Positions 17,415 through 24,951 of a stretch of 48,295 nucleotides of DNA are shown piece by piece. Below the pieces are notes generated by a model that was given only the letters and a program-made list of their open reading frames with translations, searched no databases and was not told the origin of the DNA. This DNA comes from Candidatus Bipolaricaulota bacterium (lineage in GTDB: Bacteria; Bipolaricaulota; Bipolaricaulia; UBA7950; UBA9294). Numbering within the stretch: position 1 is the stretch's first letter; the number at the start of each line of letters is the position of its first letter. Location of the stretch: assembly GCA_027007005.1 (NCBI GenBank), contig JALTFO010000222.1, positions 1 to 48,295 on the forward strand, read 5' to 3'. The position numbers were made by a program, and so were the translations under genes.

Positions 17415-17824
17415 TAGATGAAAATCTAAAGGTGCTGATCTCGTACCGGCTAAGGCAGGCGGACGAATCTCTGAAAGCCGGAAAGACTCTTCTGAAAGAG
17501 AGGCTTTATAACTCGGCTGTCAACAGGGCCTACTATGCCATGTTCTACGCTGTCTTAGCTCTCCTTGCATCGGAGAAAAGGGAGACCTCCAAACACAGCG
17601 GCGCTATTTCTTTGTTCGACAAGGAGTATGTCAAAACGGGGATCTTCCCAAAGGGATTGTCCAAATGGCTCCATAACGCTTTTGATCTCAGGCAACGTTC
17701 TGACTACACCGTGAGCTACGAGCCATCCGCGGAAGAAACGGAAGAGACTCTCAACAGAGCGGTCAGTTTCGTGCAGCAGGTGGGCGAAAGGCTGAAGGCG
17801 AAGATGGAAGAGAAAGAGCGATGA
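17411..17824 (+). CDS. HEPN-domain protein, partner of the MNT gene
   Basis: The 137-residue product matches the HEPN domain family: four helices, with NSAVNRAYYAMFYAVLALL (about 34-52), KHSGAISLFDKEYVKTG (61-77) and FDLRQRSDY (91-99). RNase-type HEPN toxins carry RX4-6H near the C-terminal helix; here that place reads RQRSDY. A string RETSKH (57-62) fits the spacing by letter but sits in a loop before the usual position, so ribonuclease activity is doubtful. ATGA overlaps join it to the MNT gene before and the second pglX ORF after, so all four ORFs should be co-translated. Confidence 0.82.
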   Translation: MIDENLKVLISYRLRQADESLKAGKTLLKERLYNSAVNRAYYAMFYAVLALLASEKRETSKHSGAISLFDKEYVKTGIFPKGLSKWLHNAFDLRQRSDYTVSYEPSAEETEETLNRAVSFVQQVGERLKAKMEEKER

Positions 17825-18732
17825 AAGCTGCTAAGAACTCCTTGTCCCGTGAGTCGTTGGCCAAGCGCTGGATCAGCTACGCCGTGGGGATCGTCATGGG
17901 CAGATTTCAGCCGGGAGTGGATGGCGCCCTTGGCCGTGGTTGGTTTCCCGACCTGCCTGCCGCGTCTGCGGCGCAGGCAGGTGAGGTCGCCGCGCGGTTG
18001 CGCGATATGGCCGATGCTGACGGTGTGATGGTTCTTGACGAGGGGCACCCGGATGATCTCGCCGCAAAGGTGTTCCAGGCCCTGCAGACCATGCTTGGAG
18101 AAGAGGCTGCACGAGAAGTCGTCTCCGTTGGGACGGGCAAGGAAGGCGAGCCGGAGGAGAGCCTGCGGAAGTACTTCGCCAGCAAGTTTTTCAAGGAACA
18201 CATTCAGCAATACCGCAAACGTCCGGTTTATTGGTTGCTCCAGTCGCCGCGTAAGAAATACGGCGTGTGGCTCTTTCACGAAAAGCTGACCAGGGACACG
18301 CTCTATCGCATACGCGGGGATGAGTATGTCGGATCGAAGATCAAATTGCTCGAGTCCCACATGGCGGACTTGCGTGAACAAATGAACGCGATCGAGGGGC
18401 GAGAGCGCCGCCGACTGGAAAAAGAAATGGCAGATATGGAAGAAGTGCTCGACAATATCCGGGAGTTCGCCCGACGGATCGATGCGGTTCTCCAGCGCGG
18501 TTACACACCGCATATCGACGATGGGGTGCTGATCAACATCGCCCCGCTGTGGGAACTAATCCCCTCCTGGCAGGCAGAGCCGAAAAAGTGCTGGCAGGCA
18601 CTGGAACGCGGGGATTACGACTGGTCACACCAGGCCATGGACCACTGGCCGGAGCGTGTGCGAGAGAAGTGCAAGACCAACAAGTCATACGCTATCGCCC
18701 ATGGACTTGATGAAGGATACAGTGAGGAATGA
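17821..18732 (+). CDS. pglX: PglX C-terminal part encoded as a separate ORF
   Basis: The 303-residue product corresponds to the C-terminal region of BREX PglX. Near its start it has WISYAVGIVMGRFQPG (residues 18-33), then LRKYFASKFFKEHIQQY, RKRPVYWLLQSPRKKYGVWL, a long charged coiled-coil helix (about 180-230), DDGVLINIAPLWELIP, and the terminal NKSYAIAHGLDEGY. In intact PglX these follow the methyltransferase part without interruption. Together with the 999-residue ORF it rebuilds a full-length protein. It begins with ATG overlapping the HEPN stop (ATGA) and has only a weak ribosome site, so translation probably depends on coupling. A palindromic insert lies at codons 44-54. Separate chains may assemble in trans. 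Confidence 0.85.
   Translation: MKAAKNSLSRESLAKRWISYAVGIVMGRFQPGVDGALGRGWFPDLPAASAAQAGEVAARLRDMADADGVMVLDEGHPDDLAAKVFQALQTMLGEEAAREVVSVGTGKEGEPEESLRKYFASKFFKEHIQQYRKRPVYWLLQSPRKKYGVWLFHEKLTRDTLYRIRGDEYVGSKIKLLESHMADLREQMNAIEGRERRRLEKEMADMEEVLDNIREFARRIDAVLQRGYTPHIDDGVLINIAPLWELIPSWQAEPKKCWQALERGDYDWSHQAMDHWPERVREKCKTNKSYAIAHGLDEGYSEE
17952..17981. repeat. In-frame palindromic element inside the pglX C-terminal ORF
   Basis: CCTGCCTG...CAGGCAGG (17952-17959 with 17974-17981) plus the inner CCGC/GCGG (17960-17963 with 17968-17971) form a 12-bp stem with a 4-base loop and a 2-base bulge. It codes for an Ala-rich stretch (LPAASAAQAG) between GRGWFP and EVAARLRDMA. In PglX relatives as I remember them these two segments are nearly adjacent, so the palindrome looks like a small in-frame insertion, similar in idea to palindromic repeats within genes of other bacteria. 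Confidence 0.5.
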
Positions 18733-18742
18733 GGGAGGATTC

Positions 18743-19080
18743 ATGAGCAGAATAGGCGTCAAACCGGACCGGGAACTGCTGGACACGGCCGTAAAAAGGA
18801 TCGTCGAGATTGCTCGACCTCTCAGGATCATTCTGTTCGGATCCGCAGCCGAAGGGAGAATGGGGCCGGATAGTGATCTGGATATCGTTGTGGTCGTGCA
18901 AGAGGCGTTCATCGCCGGCGCACGGCTCAGGCTATTTACAAGAGCCTCTCGGGGCTCGGAATCTCGAAGGAGATCATCGTTGTTACCGAGAGCGATGTGC
19001 GGGAATATTCAGACAATCCCTCTCTTGTGATCCACCCGGCGCTAAAACGCGGTAAGGAGTTGTATCGTGCAAAGGCCTAA
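18743..19080 (+). pseudogene. Second MNT nucleotidyltransferase, broken by a single-base frameshift
   Basis: From the ATG at 18743 (after GGGAGGATTC) the frame encodes an MNT with LFGSAAEGRMGPDSDLDIVV at residues 31-50, so the catalytic motif is intact. At about 18904 the family continuation jumps frame: the next frame reads HRRRTAQAIYKSLSGLGISK and later NPSLVIHPALKRGKELYRA before a stop at 19080. One extra G after 18905 (VQEGVHRRR) would restore a 112-residue protein, and 338 bases is one short of 113 codons. It is either a pseudogene or an assembly error. It differs in sequence from the intact MNT at 17094, so it is a different family member, not a recent duplicate. Confidence 0.85.
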
Positions 19081-19246
19081 ACATGCCCCAGGTACGCCGG
19101 AGGTAACTGACGCCTCTATCCTGACCGGCTACGCATGGGAGGCACGGTACCCGGGCACGGGTGAGCCAGTCACTGAAGAAGAATACAGAGAGGCGGCCTC
19201 CATGGCGGAGAAGGTGGTTAAGTGGGCGCGAGGGAAAATCGGGTAG
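19067..19246 (+). pseudogene. Truncated HEPN remnant paired with the broken MNT
   Basis: A 59-codon frame starts with GTG at 19067, seven bases after AAGGAG, overlapping the end of the MNT frame as a HEPN partner normally would. After a short N-terminus (QRPKHAPGTPEV) it goes directly into ILTGYAWEARYPGTGEPV and a MAEKVVKWA helix, the C-terminal end of PF05168-like HEPN proteins of about 120-140 residues. The central helices are missing, so an internal deletion has joined start and end. With the frameshifted MNT it marks a decayed toxin-antitoxin unit in front of pglZ. Confidence 0.7.
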
Positions 19247-19257
19247 GGCATTCAGAC

Positions 19258-21876
19258 ATGGGAAAGGTAACGGAGGAGCTCATCAAGCTGATCACAAAGC
19301 AGGTTCAGGACCACGGAATCGTGGTCTGGTATGACCCGGAACGAGTATACACTGATCTTGTCAGTCGGCTTGAAATGCCGGAGACGACGATTCTGCAGTT
19401 CGAGGGAAGTTTTTTCGAGCTCCGCCACCGAATGGAGCCTTTTCTTGAATTTGTGGACGAGAATGGACAGTTTCACACTGATGTCGGGATTCCACCTCGA
19501 CTTCTGGTTTACGTGCCGCGTGATCACGTTACGACACAGCATGCTTTGATTGAGGCGGAATCAGCCGGTGTGGTGATTGAGCCGGGAGCGAACCCGTGGC
19601 AACGAAACACCCGGCTCAAGGTATTGGCCGAGCGGGTATTCAAGCAGATCGCACCGGACCAGGCGAGTTCGATTGCCAAGGATGTGGAAACCGGACGAAT
19701 CACCTTGGAAGAGCTTGACTGGCTGGCCGATCAGACCGGCGACGTTGGAGCCGTTAAACTCATCTTTGGGACAACTGCGGCTGTGAATGTCGCTTTGGCA
19801 TTTCTCAGTTCCGATGAACACGACGAATCTATCGCGAACAAACACGCCCTGCCCGAGCTGGCCAACCTATTTCAAAGTGAATTGGGACTTGAGATCGGCC
19901 CTGACCAGCCAATTGGACAGGCGCGGGAGGCGCTTTACCGGTCACTCCTGTTGGCTGAATTGGCGCTTACGGCTGGTGATGGTGAAGAAGCTCCGGCAAA
20001 GCTTGCGACGATTCCTGTTCCGACCGTGGTGCGGCAACGCGAACAGCTCCTGACGGTCTGCCATGAGTGGCGAAACCGGTTGGATCTGCGTGAGACCTAC
20101 GCCGAGGCAGCTAAGAGGGTTGAGACGCAAGCACAGATAATGAGTCTTGAGCTCGACGCGTCCCAACTGACTGATGTGCAAACCTTTTCCTGTATCGAAG
20201 CGATTCTGCTCAATTGGGCGGAGGCCCAAATCCTCGCCGGTGAAACGGCGGAGGTTCTTGAGTTAGCTAATCACCGCAAGTCGTCGTTTTGGTCACTTCG
20301 CGAAGCGGAATACCAACTGCGCTGGGCTCTGCTTGAGACCGCCACACGGCTCCTCTTAGCTGCCGATCACATCGAGACAGAATTGAAAACTGTGCACAGC
20401 GATGCAGCAGCCATTATCAGAGCCTATACCGATGGCATGCCATCCAGCGGGACCGAAGAGCCCCTGCCGTGGTACATGCTGGACCGCTATCACCGCCGCT
20501 TGGAACATCGCTATGCGCTGCTCGACCTGCCGCTTGACAAGTCGGGCGCACAGCTAGAGCGGGTCATAATTCACGCGCGCCAGCGTTATAGCGAGGTTGT
20601 CGGTAAGTGTGCTGAATGTCTTGCGAACGCGTTTCAAACCGGAGGATTTGAGGTCCAAGGGATGTTCCATCAGTATGACGTATTCCGCAAAAAGGTTCAA
20701 CCGCACTTTTCAGAAGCGAAGACAGCATATATCCTGGTGGATGCCCTGCGCTATGAGATGGGATTAGAACTGATTGAGGGCCTGAAGGACGAGTTTGAAG
20801 CCAATTCAGTTCCGGGTATTGCCCAACCGCCGACGATCACCGAAGTAGGTATGGCGGCACTTATGCCGGATGCCGACAAGGACATGGAGCTGGTCGATGT
20901 CGGCAGTGGCCGAGTCGGCATCCAGATTAGTAATACCTTGCTCAAGGATCGTGCTTCCCGCGTTAAGTACTTCACCACCTCGATCAACGGTAACACACTT
21001 GTGCTCAAGCTAAACGAGTTGATGAAGCCAACCAAGAAGCGGCGTGAAGACATTGCTAAAGCAGATTTGATCTTGGTTACATCGCAGGAGATCGATCGCC
21101 ATGGTGAAGAGACCGAGGACGAGGAGGAGGCACGCCGGTTCATGGATGAAGTCCTGGAGAAACTGCGGCGAGGTATCCGCAACCTCGCCTTCCTTGGTGT
21201 CCGTCATATGGTGGTTACTGCCGACCACGGCTACCTATTTTCCGAACGCTTGGATGACGGCATGAAGATCGACTCTCCAGGAGGACACACAGTGGACTTG
21301 CACCCGCGGGTATGGATCGGTCGCGGTGGAGCCGAACTCCCCGGTTGTCTGCGGACAACCTCAAACCAGATCGGCCTCGGTGGTGATCTTGAACTTGTCT
21401 TCCCGAAAGGGCTTGCATGTTTCAGAACACGTGGGAGTACGCGCGGCTACTTTCACGGAGGGCTCTCACTTCAAGAGTTGCTAGTACCTGTAATCAGCAT
21501 CACTGTGAGTGAATCTCACCCCGCGGACTCGACAAGAGCACACGTGACTATAAAACTGGCAAAACCGAAGATTACCACCCGGTTCTTCTCGGTCGAGCTT
21601 CGCTACACTGTTGGGGGGCTGTTCGGTGACGACAAGAAGAGGGTTAAGGTTGTTGTCCGCGCGGGGCGAACTGACGTGGGAACAGCCGCGATGGCTGCCT
21701 ACGGTTTTGAGGAAGGGACTCAGGAAATCATACTTGAAAAGGACCGGCTCAACGCTATCACCATGATGCTTACGGCTGAGCTCGATACCCCAACGGTTTC
21801 CGTTCATGTGTTGGATGCAACGACCCAAGTGGAGCTTGCCAGAGTGGAGGATATCCCGGTTGAGATATCGATTTGA
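19258..21876 (+). CDS. pglZ: PglZ, BREX alkaline-phosphatase-superfamily protein
   Basis: The 872-residue product is PglZ of BREX. The metal-binding phosphatase-fold motifs are visible: YILVDALRYEMG (about 489-500) and VVTADHGYLF (about 652-661). The N-terminal part reads VVWYDPERVYTDLV (about 22-35) and FEGSFFELRHRMEP, usual for type 1 PglZ. PglZ is essential for BREX and probably contacts PglX and BrxB. The ATG at 19258 is chosen because VTEELIKLITKQV after it resembles family N-termini; the ribosome site (AGGGCA) is weak and the upstream 12 codons belong to the HEPN remnant region. It follows the remnant by 11 bases. Confidence 0.94.
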   Translation: MGKVTEELIKLITKQVQDHGIVVWYDPERVYTDLVSRLEMPETTILQFEGSFFELRHRMEPFLEFVDENGQFHTDVGIPPRLLVYVPRDHVTTQHALIEAESAGVVIEPGANPWQRNTRLKVLAERVFKQIAPDQASSIAKDVETGRITLEELDWLADQTGDVGAVKLIFGTTAAVNVALAFLSSDEHDESIANKHALPELANLFQSELGLEIGPDQPIGQAREALYRSLLLAELALTAGDGEEAPAKLATIPVPTVVRQREQLLTVCHEWRNRLDLRETYAEAAKRVETQAQIMSLELDASQLTDVQTFSCIEAILLNWAEAQILAGETAEVLELANHRKSSFWSLREAEYQLRWALLETATRLLLAADHIETELKTVHSDAAAIIRAYTDGMPSSGTEEPLPWYMLDRYHRRLEHRYALLDLPLDKSGAQLERVIIHARQRYSEVVGKCAECLANAFQTGGFEVQGMFHQYDVFRKKVQPHFSEAKTAYILVDALRYEMGLELIEGLKDEFEANSVPGIAQPPTITEVGMAALMPDADKDMELVDVGSGRVGIQISNTLLKDRASRVKYFTTSINGNTLVLKLNELMKPTKKRREDIAKADLILVTSQEIDRHGEETEDEEEARRFMDEVLEKLRRGIRNLAFLGVRHMVVTADHGYLFSERLDDGMKIDSPGGHTVDLHPRVWIGRGGAELPGCLRTTSNQIGLGGDLELVFPKGLACFRTRGSTRGYFHGGLSLQELLVPVISITVSESHPADSTRAHVTIKLAKPKITTRFFSVELRYTVGGLFGDDKKRVKVVVRAGRTDVGTAAMAAYGFEEGTQEIILEKDRLNAITMMLTAELDTPTVSVHVLDATTQVELARVEDIPVEISI

Positions 21877-21888
21877 TGGAGGGTTGTG

Positions 21889-23916
21889 ATGGAAGTGCTT
21901 GATCAAAAGGCAAATGCGGTATTTGGCGGGAAGTTGGTGCGCAAAGACCTGGTACGGAAGGTTAAGGTGGGTGCCAATGTTCCCGTATATGTGCTCGAAT
22001 ATTTGCTGGGCAAATACTGCGCTACGGATGACCCACAGGCGATCGAGGCTGGTTTGAGGCTGGTTAACACGACATTGGCCAATAACTTTGTTCGCCCCGA
22101 TGAGTCAAACAAGGTCCAATCGTTTGTCAAGGAAAAGGGCGAGCATACGCTGATCGACAAAGTCAAGGTGCGGTACCTTTCCGATGATGATAAATATTGG
22201 GCCGAACTCGTTAACTTTGGGCATAAATACGTCCATGTTCCGGACCGGTACGTGCGCCAATACGAGTTACTGCTCATGGGCGGCATTTGGGCACAGGTCA
22301 AAATCCGACATGAGTACGACGATGAAGCTCGCGGCAAGCGCAGCCCGTTTTGGATCGACGAGATAAAGCCCATACAGCTAGGCTCATTCGATTTGGATGA
22401 TTACTTAGACCGGCGGGGTGAGTTCGATTCCGAAGAATGGGTCGATCTCCTCATCCGCAGCATCGGTCTTGAGCCGACACATTTCAAAAGGCGCACGAAG
22501 CTATTGTTCTTAACCCGTCTCATCCCGCTGTGTGAATCCAACTACAATCTCATTGAACTTGGCCCTCGTGGCACGGGTAAGTCATACGTTTATCAGGAGA
22601 TCAGCCCGTACGCCATCCTGCTAACCGGACCGACAACCGTTCCCAATTTGTTCTATAACATGCGTACAGGAAAGATGGGCCTCGTAGGTCTGTGGGATGC
22701 CATCGCTTTTGACGAGGTCGCTGATCTACAGAAGATGAAGAAGGAGGTTGTAACAACCCTCAAGACCTACTGTGAGTCGGGGAGGTTCGCCCGCGGTAAG
22801 GACGCACTTACGGGGCACGCATCGATTGCCATGTTCGGCAATACTAATCAGCCGGTTGAGGTGATGGTTCGTTCGTCTCATCTGTTCATGCCCCTTCCCG
22901 ACGTCATTCGCGAGGATTGGGCGTTTCTCGATCGCATCCATTTTTACATTCCGGGGTGGGAACTGCCGAAGATGCGAATCGAGTATTTTACTGATCACTA
23001 CGGATTTGTGGTGAATTACCTGGCTGAAGCACTGCGAGAGCTGCGCCGCCATAACTTCACCGAGATCGTCGATCGGCATTTTGCGTTGGGCTCGCACTTG
23101 AACGCCCGTGACGTAAAGGCGGTGCGAAAGACGGTATCCGGTTTGACCAAGTTGTTATACCCTCATGGAGAATTCTCCAAGGAAGAACTGGCTGAGATCG
23201 TTGAAGTTGCCCTGGAAGGACGCCGCCGCGTCAAAGAACAACTAAAGAGAATGGGATCATTTGAGTATTACCAGACTTCTTTTTCATATATCGACAACGA
23301 AACACGAGAAGAGCGATATGTCGGCGTTCCCGAGCAGGGCGGACGCGACACAATCTCAGCCGATCCGCTTGCCCCAGGATCTGTCTATACCGCATCGGTT
23401 GATGACCAGGGCAAGGTCGGTCTCTATCGCATAGAAGTTGGTTGCGCCCCTGGTACAGGTAAACTCCGAATTACAGGCGGCATAGAGGGAACAATGAAAG
23501 AGTCGATTCAACGTGCGTTCGCGTACATTCAGGGCCATAAAGTTGAAATGGGAATCGGGCACTCTGTCGATCTAACGGACTTCAATGTCGAAGCAATCGA
23601 TCTTTTGGGTAATCACGTCCCTTGCGAAGCGGGAATTGCACTGGTTGTTGCGATCTACTCGGCTCTTAAGAAACACTCCCCACTTGCTGCACTCGTAATC
23701 ATGGGGGATTTGAGCATTCAGGGCAACATAAAAGCGATGCGTTCCCTTGCAGAACCACTTCAAATTGCCATGGACAACGGTGCCCGACGCGCTCTCATCC
23801 CTTTAGAAAATAAACGTAATTTCCTTGAGGTCTCAGGGGATGTTATTGAACGAGTCGATCCGATCTTCTTCTCTGATCCGATGACAGCAGCTATGAAGGC
23901 CTTAAGCCTTACATAG
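21889..23916 (+). CDS. brxL: BrxL, AAA ATPase with Lon-like C-terminal domain
   Basis: The 675-residue product is BrxL, needed for BREX phage exclusion but not for methylation. It has the N-terminal family block KLVRKDLVRKVKVGANVPVY, an AAA+ domain with Walker A LGPRGTGKSYVYQEI (about 224-238) and Walker B LWDAIAFDEVADL, and a C-terminal Lon-protease-like fold from about residue 500. At the Lon nucleophile site (PSAG) this protein reads CEAG (Glu at 580), and at the Lon lysine position (GLKEKL) it reads SLAEPL (Ala at 621). The peptidase dyad therefore seems absent. The ATG at 21889 is better spaced from GGAGGG than the GTG at 21886. It is the last gene of the operon. Confidence 0.94.
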   Translation: MEVLDQKANAVFGGKLVRKDLVRKVKVGANVPVYVLEYLLGKYCATDDPQAIEAGLRLVNTTLANNFVRPDESNKVQSFVKEKGEHTLIDKVKVRYLSDDDKYWAELVNFGHKYVHVPDRYVRQYELLLMGGIWAQVKIRHEYDDEARGKRSPFWIDEIKPIQLGSFDLDDYLDRRGEFDSEEWVDLLIRSIGLEPTHFKRRTKLLFLTRLIPLCESNYNLIELGPRGTGKSYVYQEISPYAILLTGPTTVPNLFYNMRTGKMGLVGLWDAIAFDEVADLQKMKKEVVTTLKTYCESGRFARGKDALTGHASIAMFGNTNQPVEVMVRSSHLFMPLPDVIREDWAFLDRIHFYIPGWELPKMRIEYFTDHYGFVVNYLAEALRELRRHNFTEIVDRHFALGSHLNARDVKAVRKTVSGLTKLLYPHGEFSKEELAEIVEVALEGRRRVKEQLKRMGSFEYYQTSFSYIDNETREERYVGVPEQGGRDTISADPLAPGSVYTASVDDQGKVGLYRIEVGCAPGTGKLRITGGIEGTMKESIQRAFAYIQGHKVEMGIGHSVDLTDFNVEAIDLLGNHVPCEAGIALVVAIYSALKKHSPLAALVIMGDLSIQGNIKAMRSLAEPLQIAMDNGARRALIPLENKRNFLEVSGDVIERVDPIFFSDPMTAAMKALSLT

Positions 23917-23939
23917 TGTACACTCAAGTTCCGCGCGGG

Positions 23940-23982
23940 TTGACTTCGCGAACGATTCAGCATTTAATGGTGTTACCAACAC
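23940..23982 (+). promoter_or_regulatory. Promoter and operator-like inverted repeat ahead of the acetyltransferase gene
   Basis: TTGACT (23940-23945) and TTTAAT (23963-23968) are 17 bases apart, a good sigma-70 match. Directly after the -10, GTGTT-ACC-AACAC (23970-23982) is an inverted repeat over the likely start of transcription. A perfect palindrome AGTGTACACT overlaps the brxL stop at 23915-23924. No terminator with a T-run separates the BREX operon from this gene. Confidence 0.55.
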
Positions 23983-24007
23983 TAACAGACAGAGGATTGA
24001 TCGATAG

Positions 24008-24487
24008 ATGATTGAGAAATTCTATGATATACGCAGGATGACCAGCGATGATGCGGATGCAGTGGTGGAGTTATCGCGGCTCTTCGAGCCCGTATCAACC
24101 ACGCTGTGGCGTGGGCTCGACCCGGATGAAGGAGTCGATTGGATACGCGAGCGCCTAGGCCTTCCGGAGTGGGCCGGGTTTGTCGCCGAGGTTGACCACG
24201 ATCTCATCGGGTTTGCCATCTGCAAGGACATGAACGATGACACGCGCGGCTTTATCTTCCCGCAGGCAAATGAGACGGTGCACCTTCTTTATCTGGCCGT
24301 CGATGAGGCTTTTCGCGGACAGGGTGTTGCCCGCGCGCTCCTGTCAGAATGCGAGAAGCTCGCGCACGATTGGGGGCGAAGCGGGCTCCTCCTCGATATT
24401 GCTAGCGACAACCCGTCTCTGCGCATCTACCAGCGATTCGGCTTCGAAAAACTCGGTTCACTTGTCTTTTTGCGCAAGAAACTCTGA
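24008..24487 (+). CDS. GNAT-family N-acetyltransferase
   Basis: The 159-residue product is a GNAT acetyltransferase. It has the acetyl-CoA pyrophosphate-binding motif VDEAFRGQGVARALLSECE (about 98-116) and the C-terminal block ASDNPSLRIYQRFGFEKLG, like RimI-type enzymes. The substrate cannot be told. The ATG at 24008 lies 11 bases after GAGG, a wide spacing. It has its own promoter and inverted repeat, so it is probably not part of BREX. Its end is 7 bases from the convergent lipoprotein gene. Confidence 0.85.
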   Translation: MIEKFYDIRRMTSDDADAVVELSRLFEPVSTTLWRGLDPDEGVDWIRERLGLPEWAGFVAEVDHDLIGFAICKDMNDDTRGFIFPQANETVHLLYLAVDEAFRGQGVARALLSECEKLAHDWGRSGLLLDIASDNPSLRIYQRFGFEKLGSLVFLRKKL

Positions 24488-24494
24488 TCTTCTC

Positions 24495-24905
24495 TTACTC
24501 AGGCACAGGTACGGGAACGGTTATGTTTTGGCTGACCGGGTCGGACATTGCACCTTTTGCATCGACGACGACGAGTTCGACCTTGGAGGAATCATTCGTT
24601 TCCACTGGGTACTTCAGCCTGAGAACTGGATAGGTCACCGTCATTGTTGTGCCTTGTGGTACAAAGGTCGTTACGCCATCTTCAGCCAAAGCCCACATGT
24701 ATTTCACGATCTCGTCTCCATCGGGGTCGGTAGATCCCGATGCGTTGAGCACAACCACAAGCTGATCATCGGGATTCTCAGTATCGACACCACGCGAAAC
24801 GGTGAACGACGCCACTGGTGGATGATTCGGGAAGAGGAAGCAACCACCGACTCCTAGAACCGCAAGCAACAGAATTGCAAGGACAACGAGACGCCATCTG
24901 TTCAT
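24495..24905 (-). CDS. Small lipoprotein with a PKD-like domain
   Basis: The 136-residue product starts with a signal peptide and a lipobox VGGC with the cysteine at residue 22. After it PNHPPVASFTVS and LNASGSTDPDGDEIVKYMWAL show an Ig/PKD-like domain of about 90 residues. It should be a lipid-anchored exported protein. The ATG at 24905 follows GGAGGTGG; the frame upstream is just the translated ribosome site. It lies 46 bases after the FAD-subunit gene at the end of the purine operon, so it could be co-transcribed, but there is no obvious functional link. Confidence 0.75.
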   Translation of the reverse strand: MNRWRLVVLAILLLAVLGVGGCFLFPNHPPVASFTVSRGVDTENPDDQLVVVLNASGSTDPDGDEIVKYMWALAEDGVTTFVPQGTTMTVTYPVLRLKYPVETNDSSKVELVVVDAKGAMSDPVSQNITVPVPVPE

Positions 24906-24951
24906 AAAACCACCTCCACCGATCACAATACCAGAAATCACCCTAGGAATG

